Positions 19,817 to 28,380 of a DNA stretch of 41,258 nucleotides are shown piece after piece. How positions within the stretch are numbered: position 1 is the first letter of the stretch; each line of letters begins with the position of its first letter. This DNA comes from Candidatus Obscuribacter sp. Lineage in GTDB: Bacteria > Cyanobacteriota > Vampirovibrionia > Obscuribacterales > Obscuribacteraceae. The notes beneath the pieces were generated by a model. It was not told where the DNA came from. It did no database searches and saw only the letters and a program-made list of their open reading frames with translations. The translations under genes and the position numbers were made by a program. The stretch spans positions 1 through 41,258 of the forward strand of contig JADYXQ010000248.1 of the NCBI GenBank assembly GCA_021772135.1, given 5' to 3'.

Positions 19817-20479
19817 ATGGCCGACGATAACAAGGACGAAACTAAGGTTGTTGATCCAGCTGCTACTGCTGCCGATACCGCGGATGCTGCAAAACCTGGC
19901 GACGATGACTTGGAAAAACTCAAACGCCATAACAAGGCGCTTCTATCTGAGCTTAATGGCAAGAAGGCCGAACTTAAAGACAAAGACGAAAAGCTGACAG
20001 TCTTTGAAAGGGCCCAAGCCGATAAGGAGCTGGCCGAAGCCAAGAAGAATGGCGATCTTGAGAAGCTTTTGAATAAAACTACTCAAGAGTCAGAACAGAA
20101 AGTTACTGCGATGCAGAGCAGGTTGATTCAATCTGAGTTGAAAGCTGCTGCTGCGTCGGCCGGTATTATCGATCCTGATCTGATTTCGATGATTGATCTC
20201 GCCAAGATCAAAGTTGATGCCAACTACGAAATTGAAGGCGTCGCCGAAGCCATGGCGGAATTTAAAAAAGCCAAACCCCATTTATTCAAGAACGCAGAGG
20301 CTGATGCTGCAGCCGCTTCCATTGCTGCTGCCGCCGCAAAGAAAGTCACAAAGGTGACTGGCGCAGCTGTGACCGAGCCAGGGAAAGAAGGCTCGGGCAA
20401 ATTGGCCGACGGTGTAAAACCCGGGACAAAAGAAGCAGATGAAGTCGTAAGTGCTTTTCTACAATCGGTAAGAAAATAA
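19817..20479 (+). CDS. Capsid scaffold protein
   Basis: The 220-aa protein is acidic at the N-terminus and then a long coiled coil (LEKLKRHNKALLSELNGKKA and onward, about residues 30-75). GP20-type scaffold features follow: LIQSELKAAAASAGIIDPDL, a short loop, and AEFKKAKPHLFK. The C-terminus is alanine- and lysine-rich. That order, directly upstream of the major capsid gene, is characteristic of phage scaffolds, which template procapsid assembly and are then removed. Confidence 0.82.
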   Translation: MADDNKDETKVVDPAATAADTADAAKPGDDDLEKLKRHNKALLSELNGKKAELKDKDEKLTVFERAQADKELAEAKKNGDLEKLLNKTTQESEQKVTAMQSRLIQSELKAAAASAGIIDPDLISMIDLAKIKVDANYEIEGVAEAMAEFKKAKPHLFKNAEADAAAASIAAAAAKKVTKVTGAAVTEPGKEGSGKLADGVKPGTKEADEVVSAFLQSVRK

Positions 20480-20593
20480 TTCTGGTAGTTTTTCTAGAGA
20501 GCAGTGCTCAAGTCTAGATCTACGGTTCTCGACTCTAAAAGTAAAACGTGATCTCGCTTGTGGCGACGTGAGGATCTGCGGCTCCTTCTCGTT

Positions 20594-20630
20594 AATAAAA
20601 AACGCGCTTTGAACAAAACACGTTTTTATT
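20594..20630 (+). promoter_or_regulatory. AT-rich hairpin in the capsid gene leader
   Basis: AATAAAAAACG pairs with CGTTTTTATT (one bulged A) around a 16-base loop and ends 13 bases before the capsid start, next to the GGGGGGAG ribosome site. It could be a partial terminator, an mRNA stabiliser or a processing site that raises capsid expression over scaffold. Confidence 0.5.
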
Positions 20631-20643
20631 ATTGGGGGGAGCT

Positions 20644-22002
20644 ATGTCTCTTTACGCATTTGACGCGACTGTCGCTGCTGCTGTTCAGCAAGGTATCCTG
20701 AAACTTAAGTTCGAAAGCGCCATGGATAGCAAACTTGCTTTCAGCGCATTCACTTATAAAGAAATGCTCGACGCTAATTTGGGCGACGAAAAGACTTTCA
20801 CTAAAAACGGCCGCCTGGCTGTTGACCTGACTCCTAGAGCTGCAACTGATGCTGCATCCAACTTGGATAACGGGATGACGGTCAGAAAAGCTGGTATCGA
20901 ACAATTCACCGTTAAGGTGGATGAATGGGATGCTCTGGATTATGTCAACCTCTTCCAAAATGAAGCAATGATTGCTTCTGATTTGGTTAGACAAGTTGGC
21001 AACTTCGGTATCAACGCCGCACAAACGAAAGAGCGTCTGGTAAGAAAAGCCTATCTAGACTTCTATCTCGGTGGTAACACCAGAGTTCTTGCGAGCGGTA
21101 CTCTCAGCGCTACAACTTGCCGTGTTGATGATATTCGTGGTTTCCAAAAAGTTCTGACTGCTGGCGGTAAATTGGTTTCTGTTGATGGATCTAACACTCT
21201 GTTGGTAGATCAGTATGACACTTCCGGCACTCTGATTCAAACCTTGACGGTGACTGGTGTAGCAGCTGACTCTAACGTGTCTTCGTTGCTCGCTAACAGC
21301 CTCGGCGGTTTCTCTGGTCAGATTACATACAGCACTGCCACCATTCCAACTGCTGGCCATGCTCTCCTTGCTCAAAATGCTCCAAAAGTATTTAGAGCTG
21401 GCGGTCGTGTTCACTCTGCCCTGATCGGTGCCGGCGACATTGCAACTCTAGATTTGGCTGCCGATGCAACCACTTACCTGAAAAACCAAGGTAATGACGG
21501 TTACAGAGATGGCTACATTTACTGCTTAGCTAGCCCTTCCAGCTTGCGCCAACTGAGAAAAGATCCTCAGTTCCAATTGGCCTACCAAGGCCGTGGCGAT
21601 AGCGACGAAGTGATCAAGCGTGGCAAGATCTTCGAACATGACGGTATCCGTTATGTTGAAACGAATGAAGTGCCGATCTCTCCTGGTTCAACTGGTGTCA
21701 ACGTTCACCGTATGTTGTTTGTTGCTGATCCTGAAGCTTGTATGGAAGCTGACTGGCAAGGTTTCAATAACTACATCGATCAAGCTCAAGGCAGCTCGCT
21801 GCATTACGTTGAGAAGATCCAAAGCAATATCGCTCTGATCTTGCGTGATCCAATCGACGTAAAACGCAGAATGCAACCTCTTGCATGGTCTATGTGCACT
21901 GGCTTCACTTGCGGTTCCGATATGAGAGCTAACTCAGATATCATCCCAACTGCATCGAACTCAATGTACAAAAAAGCCCTCTGGGTTGAACACGCGGCTT
22001 AA
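20644..22002 (+). CDS. Major capsid protein (probable N4 gp56/P22-like coat)
   Basis: The start is ATG 20644 with GGGGAG at ideal spacing. The 452-aa product begins MSLYAFDATVAAAVQQGILK and includes LTPRAATDAASNLDNGMTVR, then a G-A-rich insertion (about 180-235), then GKIFEHDGIRYVETNEVPIS near 325-345. The last stretch has the shape of N4 gp56-type coat proteins with the HK97 fold. It follows the scaffold and precedes a strong terminator. Codons are visibly more uniform than in neighbouring genes, consistent with high expression. Confidence 0.88.
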   Translation: MSLYAFDATVAAAVQQGILKLKFESAMDSKLAFSAFTYKEMLDANLGDEKTFTKNGRLAVDLTPRAATDAASNLDNGMTVRKAGIEQFTVKVDEWDALDYVNLFQNEAMIASDLVRQVGNFGINAAQTKERLVRKAYLDFYLGGNTRVLASGTLSATTCRVDDIRGFQKVLTAGGKLVSVDGSNTLLVDQYDTSGTLIQTLTVTGVAADSNVSSLLANSLGGFSGQITYSTATIPTAGHALLAQNAPKVFRAGGRVHSALIGAGDIATLDLAADATTYLKNQGNDGYRDGYIYCLASPSSLRQLRKDPQFQLAYQGRGDSDEVIKRGKIFEHDGIRYVETNEVPISPGSTGVNVHRMLFVADPEACMEADWQGFNNYIDQAQGSSLHYVEKIQSNIALILRDPIDVKRRMQPLAWSMCTGFTCGSDMRANSDIIPTASNSMYKKALWVEHAA

Positions 22003-22046
22003 GTCGGTGCCGCATAAATTGTGGTAGAAAATCTGGGGATTATCCT

Positions 22047-22074
22047 GAAGGGGTCAAATTGGCCCCTTCTTTTC
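22047..22074 (+). terminator. Terminator behind the major capsid gene
   Basis: GAAGGGG and CCCCTTC arms flank a 9-base loop and run into TTTTC. It would reduce readthrough into the neck and tail genes. Confidence 0.85.
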
Positions 22075-22090
22075 TAGGAGAGAACAAGAA

Positions 22091-22678
22091 ATGGTATTGC
22101 AGACTAAAAGACCATCGCAATTGGCTCGGTTTATGCCTAAGTCTCTTTTGAATGGTCAGATCATTTCTGAGCCGGTGTCGTCTTTTTTGACAAGAAACCC
22201 TATCGGATTGGCCTCATGCACTTGCACCGTAAGCGGCACTTTGTCCAACAATGACCAGCTGCGGCTCAACGTTATTTTGCCGGGTCTACCTGGCGGAATG
22301 ATCACTAAGACCGTCACCCTAGTCACTGATGACACTGTAAGTAATGGCGCGCAAAGATTGGTGAAAGCGTTGAATGACGACGCTACTTTACGAGCCTATG
22401 GCTGCTATGCCACGGCGATTTTAGGTGTGATCACCTTCTATTGGCCAGGCCTCCTTGGAAATTCTGTGTCGTTGACGCAGTCTGTGCCGGTTGGCTCAGG
22501 CGTCTTAACTCTCGGCAATGGCGGACTTCTCGCTGGTGGTAGTGGTCCGGTTGTTCCATCTGAAGATTTCGATTTCAATTTAAAAGGGCAGCATATTCGT
22601 TGTCGTGCAGGTGAGCCGATAACGCTGGGCGCAAATGTAGTAGTAGCTATGGCTGCAGCAGGGAGCCCAATTCAATAA
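22091..22678 (+). CDS. Hypothetical virion protein, 195 aa
   Basis: GGAGAG lies upstream of the ATG. The protein is beta-rich. Residues about 43-130 (VSGTLSNNDQLRLNVILPGL, then TVSNGAQRLVKALNDDATLR) form a module whose pattern recurs in several nearby virion proteins. The glycine-rich loop LGNGGLLAGGSGP and the short C-terminal domain (LKGQHIRCRAGEPITLGANV) complete it. Position after the capsid suggests a head decoration or head-fibre protein. Confidence 0.6.
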   Translation: MVLQTKRPSQLARFMPKSLLNGQIISEPVSSFLTRNPIGLASCTCTVSGTLSNNDQLRLNVILPGLPGGMITKTVTLVTDDTVSNGAQRLVKALNDDATLRAYGCYATAILGVITFYWPGLLGNSVSLTQSVPVGSGVLTLGNGGLLAGGSGPVVPSEDFDFNLKGQHIRCRAGEPITLGANVVVAMAAAGSPIQ

Positions 22679-23094
22679 TGGCTAAGAAGGGCATGGAAGA
22701 AGAATATCTGATTGAGAAGACTTTGAAAAAGGTCAAACCCACCGTTGGTGAAGAAACGCAAGAGTTGCCGAAATTCACACCGATCTTAGAAGCTCAAAGT
22801 TTTGAATTGGTCGAGGATCAAATTCCAGATGCTGATTCAAATGTTGAAGATGACGAGCCAATTTTAGAAGTCTTGCCTTCTGAGCCAGACGCCGAACTTC
22901 CTTCCATGCCCGCTCATTACGCCACAAAACCATTTAGCTGCTATCTATTTGGGATGCTGTTCTCCTTTAAAGAAAACGAAATTATTGCAGACGGCCAAAA
23001 GATTCTAGAGCTCACAAAGCTCGCACAGCCTATTGCACCTCTGGCCGGCCAACATCAATGCCCGAAGTGTAAGCACATTTTTGCAGGTGGCTAA
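22678..23094 (+). CDS. Hypothetical protein with a C-terminal CxxC, 138 aa
   Basis: The start overlaps the previous stop (TAATG). The acidic, disordered first two thirds (PDADSNVEDDEPILEVLPSE) lead to a compact C-terminus, FSCYLFGMLFSFKENEIIAD, ending HQCPKCKHIFAGG. Only one CxxC is present, so any zinc site would need a partner chain. It abuts the next gene. It is probably a head or neck accessory protein. Confidence 0.55.
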   Translation: MAKKGMEEEYLIEKTLKKVKPTVGEETQELPKFTPILEAQSFELVEDQIPDADSNVEDDEPILEVLPSEPDAELPSMPAHYATKPFSCYLFGMLFSFKENEIIADGQKILELTKLAQPIAPLAGQHQCPKCKHIFAGG

Positions 23095-23874
23095 ATGCTC
23101 ACTCCAGATGAGATGTCCGATATCAGGCGGCATTTAGGCTATCACGCGATTGCGGTCAACCGTCAAAGCATTGGTTCTGTCGGCGCAGTTCGAAACTACC
23201 AGATGAATTCAGGCTTGGCTGCCGTCGAATCACGATTGCAAGAGCTGGACGCCGTTGATGAAGCGAAATTGACAGGCGCTTGTATAGGCCTGATAACCAT
23301 TATTGGTCGCGATCCGCTCTCGGCAGAATCTTATTCAGTGATCATCAATAGTGATGAATTGGTGTCCCCTGTGACCATCACGATTATTGCCGCACCAGGT
23401 GAAACGCGGTTTACTCTTGCCTCTAAATTGGCTTCGCTTGCGGCTCAAAACGTAACTTTAGCGACGGCACGCATTCAGCCAGCAGGTCCGTTTGAAGGTT
23501 TTGCAGTAATTTCGGCAAACGCAAATCCACACATTGAATTTAAAGCGAAAAGCCCATTTGTTTTGGCCGTTGGCTACACAGGTCAGGCTGCGCTCGTCGT
23601 CAGTCAGCAGGGCGACCATGTTGAGCCGTCTGCTGTTATTGGTGAGTCGCTTGGTGTACAGACTGTTCGCTATGGCTTTATTCCAATTTTAAATCACTTG
23701 TCTAGCGCGATCGCTGGCGTTACTAGAAACGCTGACGTTGCCAAAGCCGGTGGTTATACCCGCGGCTTTGAACTCAAAGAACGCAAAGAGATTTTGAATT
23801 TCTGGAGAGCGGAACTTCGTAAGTTTCTTGGCCTTGCTGATAACAGAAACGGCAATTCAGGCTTTGAACTCTAA
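23095..23874 (+). CDS. Probable neck / head-tail connector protein
   Basis: The N-terminal PDEMSDIRRHLGYHA and C-terminal FIPILNHLSSAIAGVTRNAD, then FELKERKEILNFWRAELRKF, fit head-tail connector-type helical proteins. Between about residues 60 and 172 lies a beta-rich insert (SYSVIINSDELVSPVTITII; TRFTLASKLASLAAQNVTLA) resembling modules in the neighbouring genes. At 259 aa the insert accounts for its extra length. The stop overlaps the next start. Confidence 0.55.
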   Translation: MLTPDEMSDIRRHLGYHAIAVNRQSIGSVGAVRNYQMNSGLAAVESRLQELDAVDEAKLTGACIGLITIIGRDPLSAESYSVIINSDELVSPVTITIIAAPGETRFTLASKLASLAAQNVTLATARIQPAGPFEGFAVISANANPHIEFKAKSPFVLAVGYTGQAALVVSQQGDHVEPSAVIGESLGVQTVRYGFIPILNHLSSAIAGVTRNADVAKAGGYTRGFELKERKEILNFWRAELRKFLGLADNRNGNSGFEL

Positions 23875-24659
23875 TGGTTGAGTGGAATCAGATTGCTCAG
23901 AAGATTCAATTTGGCGCAGGCAAAGAAGCTAACGTCCTGGGCCCTCCTTGGAAAGTGTATAGAATTGGCGCAAGTGCAACTGGTGATGTCCTGATCCCGG
24001 GTAACGTCCTTTTTGAGAACGTCAAAGTCTTGCATGAAGTCAACACCCCAACTCTAAAGCGTCACCTGGAAGCCGAAAAAATACCCGGCGTAATCCTCTA
24101 TGAGCTCCGGCTTGACACGTATCAGTATGGTTTGAAAGTCGGCGATCTATTCGTTTTAAACGATCAAGTCTTCGGGCCTGGGTATGACACCACTACCTAT
24201 GCGACAACTGACATAAATGCATTTGTCATGATCCAGAATAAGCCTAACAAGGTCACTATCGGAGCTCGGTTGAACCAACTTTGCCACCTGGTTCGCCAGA
24301 AAGTAGAACCAAGTTCTGACGATGAATGGGAGCCAGACTCCTTTAATACGCTGCCAGTCTGTCTGGTTAACGGGACTTTTGTTGTGGGCGTAGAAAGCGA
24401 TACTTCGAGCCTTATTCCGATAGGCCTCTTCCCGGTCGCCAGGCCCTATGGCGACAAAGCAATCATGGACACTCCAGCGATGCCAAAAAAAGCGGGCTGG
24501 TGCGCCTTCCTGCCGCCGCTGAAAGGCTTTAAACCTAGACAAGGCGACAGGATATTGATGCCTGATGGAACTCGCTATTACGTAATCTTTGCCGCGCCTC
24601 AAGAAAGCGGTGCTTGCGGCACGTATCTATTTCTCGAACGCGAAAAAGAGGCAGACTAG
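23874..24659 (+). CDS. Probable neck or head-completion protein, 261 aa
   Basis: The start overlaps the preceding stop (TAATG). The N-terminus (AGKEANVLGPPWKVYRIGAS) and the C-terminus (GFKPRQGDRILMPDGTRYYV, ending LFLEREKEAD) are beta-rich like phage head-completion or stopper proteins. The middle contains LPVCLVNGTFVVGVESDTSS. Gene order between connector and tail terminator supports this. No diagnostic motif is seen. Confidence 0.5.
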   Translation: MVEWNQIAQKIQFGAGKEANVLGPPWKVYRIGASATGDVLIPGNVLFENVKVLHEVNTPTLKRHLEAEKIPGVILYELRLDTYQYGLKVGDLFVLNDQVFGPGYDTTTYATTDINAFVMIQNKPNKVTIGARLNQLCHLVRQKVEPSSDDEWEPDSFNTLPVCLVNGTFVVGVESDTSSLIPIGLFPVARPYGDKAIMDTPAMPKKAGWCAFLPPLKGFKPRQGDRILMPDGTRYYVIFAAPQESGACGTYLFLEREKEAD

Positions 24660-25540
24660 TGGCCACGATTCCCACTGTCGAAAAAGGTTTGGTAGCGCTT
24701 TTAAAACCGCTGTTAGCGTCGCTTTCAGTTGATGGTTCGGCGCTAGCGGTCAAAGTGGCCCAAGGCTGGCCTGGAATCAACGCTATTGAAGAATGTGCCA
24801 AACGTGAACAGGCGGTGGTTGGGGTAACTGACAGGGGTTTAAGTAGTTCTGTTAGCCGTTTTTGGCCAACAGATCTCGCTACCGTAGTCACAGCACCAGG
24901 CATCAAAACAATTTTGAGTTCAGATACGGTTGCACCTGGCGGCACAGCGACGCTGACGGTTGCTTTTGCTGTAGGCTCTTCGGCTGTGAAGGATAAAGAT
25001 GCCTGCTCGTTAGTAGTGGACAGGTTTAGCACCAGAATCGGTGCAACTGGTGTTGCCGTGTCGGCAGATGATCTATCAGCGGTTGCTCAAAAGCTTTTGA
25101 TTGATATCCAAGCAAACTCTGAATTCACCGGCGTCATTTCTGTGAGCAGATCTGGCGCGGTTCTGACTTTAACCAACGCTTCGACTCAAATCCTTAAGTT
25201 GCAGTCCAACTGTGGCAATATTGCGACCGTTTACACGATGCTTGGTCGAGCTCAAACTCAACTCCAGGTTGTTATTTTCGCTGGTTCGAGTCAGGGGCGT
25301 GATGCAATCCGCTCAATTCTTGAAACAAAATTTTTTCGTTATAAATCAGATTTTGGTTTCGGCTTAAGCAACGGTGAAACGATCCGAGTAACTGACATGA
25401 AAGGTTTGGCAGTGAGCGATAAAGACACTCAAGCAGATGTTTACCGCGCTGATTTCCTTCTGGGAATCGAATATTCAGTTGTCGATACTGAAACTCTCTG
25501 GACTGTAATAGTTGGACTTGGACCAATTTCCGAATTCTGA
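24659..25540 (+). CDS. Probable tail terminator/completion protein, 293 aa
   Basis: The GTG at 24659 overlaps the previous stop (TAGTG) and has AGAGG upstream. Residues about 1-80 (TVEKGLVALLKPLLASLSVD; AVVGVTDRGLSSSVSRFWPT) and the C-terminal about 100 (TQLQVVIFAGSSQGRDAIRS; RADFLLGIEYSVVDTETLWT) fit a tail-terminator fold. Residues about 85-180 form an inserted beta module (SVSADDLSAVAQKLLIDIQA pattern). It precedes the sheath as expected in myoviruses. Confidence 0.55.
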   Translation: MATIPTVEKGLVALLKPLLASLSVDGSALAVKVAQGWPGINAIEECAKREQAVVGVTDRGLSSSVSRFWPTDLATVVTAPGIKTILSSDTVAPGGTATLTVAFAVGSSAVKDKDACSLVVDRFSTRIGATGVAVSADDLSAVAQKLLIDIQANSEFTGVISVSRSGAVLTLTNASTQILKLQSNCGNIATVYTMLGRAQTQLQVVIFAGSSQGRDAIRSILETKFFRYKSDFGFGLSNGETIRVTDMKGLAVSDKDTQADVYRADFLLGIEYSVVDTETLWTVIVGLGPISEF

Positions 25541-25559
25541 AAAATAGCTGGAAAGAATA

Positions 25560-25582
25560 ATTTCTATGCTTCTCCTAGAAAT
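25560..25582 (+). promoter_or_regulatory. Hairpin in the sheath gene leader
   Basis: ATTTCTA and TAGAAAT flank a 9-base loop 18 bases before the sheath ATG, with a GGGAG ribosome site between. It may control translation or mRNA processing between the terminator and sheath genes. Confidence 0.4.
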
Positions 25583-25599
25583 CTCTGGGAGTTGCATAA

Positions 25600-27210
25600 A
25601 TGGCCATTATTTACGATTCCAATAATTTGAACTTGCTTGCGCTGAATACGCCAGGCGTCTACGTTCGAATTATTCGACCACCTGGTTATATTTTAGGCCA
25701 GCCTACTGATGCAGCTGCGATTCTTGGCACTGCATCATGGGGCGCTCTCAATACGCCTTACCTTTCTGGCTCTCCTTCCGATACCGCTCTTGCTTATGGT
25801 GGCAGTTCAGTTGTTGGATCGTCCGATCCTTTCGACCTCTGCAACGAGAGCAATATTGCGTTTGCTCAAGCACAGTCTCCAGTTTCACAACAGCAATGGC
25901 TCGTCCGTATTTCGGACGGTACAGACGCCAAATCGAGCGTAATTCTGATGGATATCGCCGGTTCGCCGGTAGCCATTCTCACTTTGACCGCGCTCTACAG
26001 CGGTATTGTCGGCAACCAGATCAAAGTTCACATCACAAATGGTGCCGCACTTAGTTCGTACAACGTGACCTTAGTCCCTCCGAGCCCGCTTGATGTAGAA
26101 GTCTTCCCAAATATCTTGGGTGGTTCTGCTGGTGTCTTCGCAAATAATTTGCTGAATGCAATCAACCAAGGCGTAAGTGGATTCCGTGGACCTTCTAAGC
26201 TCGTTAAAGCCAGCGCCGCTGGCGGTACTTCGGTCAATCCAACGCTGGTTGGTAGCCCATTCTCGATGGCTGGTGGTACCGATGGCCGTTCTACTGTCGA
26301 CGTCGCAAGCTTCATGGGTTCTGATGGTGCCGTTCCTAAAACTGGCATCTATTCTCTTCGCAACCTTCAACCTGTGCCTACTGTTATGTGGTGCGCTGGT
26401 TTAACAGATCCAACTGCAGTTCCAACCATCCAATCGTTTGTGCGCAGTGAAGGCATGATGGCCGCGTTCACGCTTCCCGCCGGAACGTCTACTGCAACTG
26501 CATCCAGCACTAGAACGACACTCGGTATTGACGATCCGCTTTGTTTCTTCACTAAAGATTGGGTCTATCATTTCGACTCAACACCAGGCGTCGGTCGCGT
26601 CAAGTTAGTTTCTCCGACTCCATTTATCGCCGGCCGCATTGCTGCTTTGTCACCCGAGAATAGCCCTTGCAACAAAGAGTTGTTTGAAGTGCTCGGCACT
26701 GAGCGATTGAACGATCAAACCGGCTACAGATCATACTCAGCGTCCGAAATCGGCCAGTGCCACGATAACGGAATTATGATTGCTCACAATCCGATTCCCG
26801 CTGGCAGCATGTGGGGCATGCCTCATGGTAATGCTGCAACCACTGACGGTGTACGCGCAAGAATTGAATGGGCAAGAATGACCAATTTCTTAGCTCACTC
26901 GATTAACGGCTACATGGGCAGGTTTGTCGGTATGAATCAATCGCAACGGACTAATGATCCTTTGCGAGCACAAGTTAAAGCCGCTCTAGATGAGTTCCTT
27001 CAGAACCTAGCCGACAACTTGCAAATTGATTCGTTCAAGGTTGTTTGCGACAAGTCAAATAACTCTGACGCAATGATCGCGCGCGGATTCTTGAAAGCTC
27101 AAGTTTATGTTCGCTATATGTCGAGTGTTCAGTATCTGATCATCGACCTACAGGGCGGCACCACTGTAATCACTGTTCAAAACACTCTGCAAGACGGTCT
27201 GGCAGCGTAA
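25600..27210 (+). CDS. Contractile tail sheath protein
   Basis: The 536-aa protein begins with the sheath signature LNTPGVYVRIIRPPG, then AAILGTASWGALNTP. It contains a variable middle domain and ends with the conserved core: FKVVCDKSNNSDAMIARGFL, then KAQVYVRYMSSVQYLIIDLQ. This C-terminal strand-helix region is the part that interlocks neighbouring subunits. It shows that the phage has a contractile tail. The tube gene follows after 15 bases. Confidence 0.93.
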   Translation: MAIIYDSNNLNLLALNTPGVYVRIIRPPGYILGQPTDAAAILGTASWGALNTPYLSGSPSDTALAYGGSSVVGSSDPFDLCNESNIAFAQAQSPVSQQQWLVRISDGTDAKSSVILMDIAGSPVAILTLTALYSGIVGNQIKVHITNGAALSSYNVTLVPPSPLDVEVFPNILGGSAGVFANNLLNAINQGVSGFRGPSKLVKASAAGGTSVNPTLVGSPFSMAGGTDGRSTVDVASFMGSDGAVPKTGIYSLRNLQPVPTVMWCAGLTDPTAVPTIQSFVRSEGMMAAFTLPAGTSTATASSTRTTLGIDDPLCFFTKDWVYHFDSTPGVGRVKLVSPTPFIAGRIAALSPENSPCNKELFEVLGTERLNDQTGYRSYSASEIGQCHDNGIMIAHNPIPAGSMWGMPHGNAATTDGVRARIEWARMTNFLAHSINGYMGRFVGMNQSQRTNDPLRAQVKAALDEFLQNLADNLQIDSFKVVCDKSNNSDAMIARGFLKAQVYVRYMSSVQYLIIDLQGGTTVITVQNTLQDGLAA

Positions 27211-27225
27211 TCCAAGGAGTTAGGT

Positions 27226-27684
27226 GTGAGTAACATTTTTGATCGCTCTGATTTTAACGTCGGCCAAGATCTTTCGTTTGTCATTCGCTCAAACAGCGGA
27301 CAGACTTGGACTGCTGATCAACTAGGTCACTTAACTGACGTTGAATGCGATTTTGATGACCATGAAATCTCCGTCAAGGCCATGACAAATGGTGGTCGGC
27401 CATTACATCAAACCTTGCCTCACGGACTGACTGGTAAAATCACCTTCGCCCGATTTAACGGCGAACTGTCGAAGATGCTCATAAATCGTCAGAAGAATTT
27501 CTACGAAAATGGCCAGCTCGAAAAGTACACATTCCAGTTCCAGCTTCGCAACAGAGATGGTTCGATTGACACGTACTCAGTTCGAAGCGTGACTATCTCG
27601 AAAGGCAAGTTGTTCGGCGCTAAAGCTGACAAAGAAATTGATCAAGGCTTCAGCTTTAAAGGCTCCGAAGTAATCATCACATAA
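27226..27684 (+). CDS. Tail tube protein
   Basis: A GTG start has AAGGAG upstream. The 152-aa beta-rich product (LTDVECDFDDHEISVKAMTN; GLTGKITFARFNGELSKMLI; YTFQFQLRNRDGSIDTYSVR) has the length and strand spacing of myovirus tube proteins, which stack as hexameric rings inside the sheath. Position directly after the sheath supports the call. Confidence 0.85.
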   Translation: MSNIFDRSDFNVGQDLSFVIRSNSGQTWTADQLGHLTDVECDFDDHEISVKAMTNGGRPLHQTLPHGLTGKITFARFNGELSKMLINRQKNFYENGQLEKYTFQFQLRNRDGSIDTYSVRSVTISKGKLFGAKADKEIDQGFSFKGSEVIIT

Positions 27685-27711
27685 TTTTGGTTGTAATTAG
27701 AGAGGTCCAAT

Positions 27712-28209
27712 ATGTCCGATTTACGCATAGAACGGCAGGTGCCAGAAGAGGCATTGCCGGAGTTTCCTGATGCTTTTATAAAAGCTGCTGATGACGCAGA
27801 AAAGCGCGCTGAATCCTACAAAGAAGTCCAAGAGGCTCGTGTTGCTGAGTCCCAAGGTCGTACAGTCGCTGGGCCAGAGCGTTGCAATGAGGTCAGCTTT
27901 GAAGTCGGCGACAAGAAAATCAAAATGTCTCGACCAAAATTCCCTATGACGATGCGCGTTAACAGGATTTTGAACAATGAGCAGTTCAGTGATGCAAATT
28001 TGCTGGCTGTCACCATGAGCCAAGTGCAAGCGCTTCTTCACGTTAGTGAAGTTGACGGTGAAGAAATGAGTAGGCCGAGCAATATGATTGAAATTGAAAA
28101 ACTCATTCAAGATTTGGGCTCAGAAGCTACAGAAGGCGTTTTCGGTATTTTCCAAGAGTGCTTCCCCGGCCTGACGCGGGTTGAGATCAAGAACGTAAAA
28201 AAATCGTAG
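27712..28209 (+). CDS. Tail assembly chaperone, upstream frame
   Basis: The 165-aa product is mostly helical and acidic (IKAADDAEKRAESYKEVQEA; SFEVGDKKIKMSRPKFPMTM; LLAVTMSQVQALLHVSEVDG). Such proteins coat the tape measure during tail assembly. Like lambda G, P2 E and their relatives it is followed by a short second frame. The last sense codons are GTA AAA AAA TCG before TAG, giving an in-frame A_AAA_AAA slippery heptamer at 28197-28203. Confidence 0.85.
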   Translation: MSDLRIERQVPEEALPEFPDAFIKAADDAEKRAESYKEVQEARVAESQGRTVAGPERCNEVSFEVGDKKIKMSRPKFPMTMRVNRILNNEQFSDANLLAVTMSQVQALLHVSEVDGEEMSRPSNMIEIEKLIQDLGSEATEGVFGIFQECFPGLTRVEIKNVKKS

Positions 28210-28309
28210 AAGACAGAGATTTTATGGAATGCACCTTCCTGCGCAAAAATGGCTTTGGCTGGCAGGAAGCGTGGGGAATGGATCCACTCGAAAGATCTTC
28301 TGTCTTCTA
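28197..28309 (+). promoter_or_regulatory. Programmed -1 frameshift signal
   Basis: The slippery A_AAA_AAA (28197-28203) is in the zero frame. Three bases later TAGAAGACAGA (28207-28217) is perfectly complementary to TCTGTCTTCTA (28299-28309), an 11-bp stem closing an 81-base loop. Position and strength suit a stimulatory structure. Confidence 0.75.
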
Positions 28310-28376
28310 TTCACTTTTGCGTCAAGAAGGTTATGAAATAAACTGGGAGACTGGAGCCTGGAAGATGCCGAAGTGA
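28203..28376 (+). CDS. Tail assembly chaperone, -1 frame extension
   Basis: After a -1 slip on A_AAA_AAA the ribosome would enter this frame at ATC GTA GAA (IVEDRDFMECTFLRKNGFGW and so on, ending AWKMPK) and add 57 residues to the upstream product. An internal ATG at 28224 has no good ribosome site, which argues against independent translation. The frame ends 4 bases before the next gene. The content, short with aromatic and acidic residues, fits the T part of G-T chaperone fusions. Confidence 0.75.
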   Translation: MVEDRDFMECTFLRKNGFGWQEAWGMDPLERSSVFYSLLRQEGYEINWETGAWKMPK

Positions 28377-28380
28377 GGCC

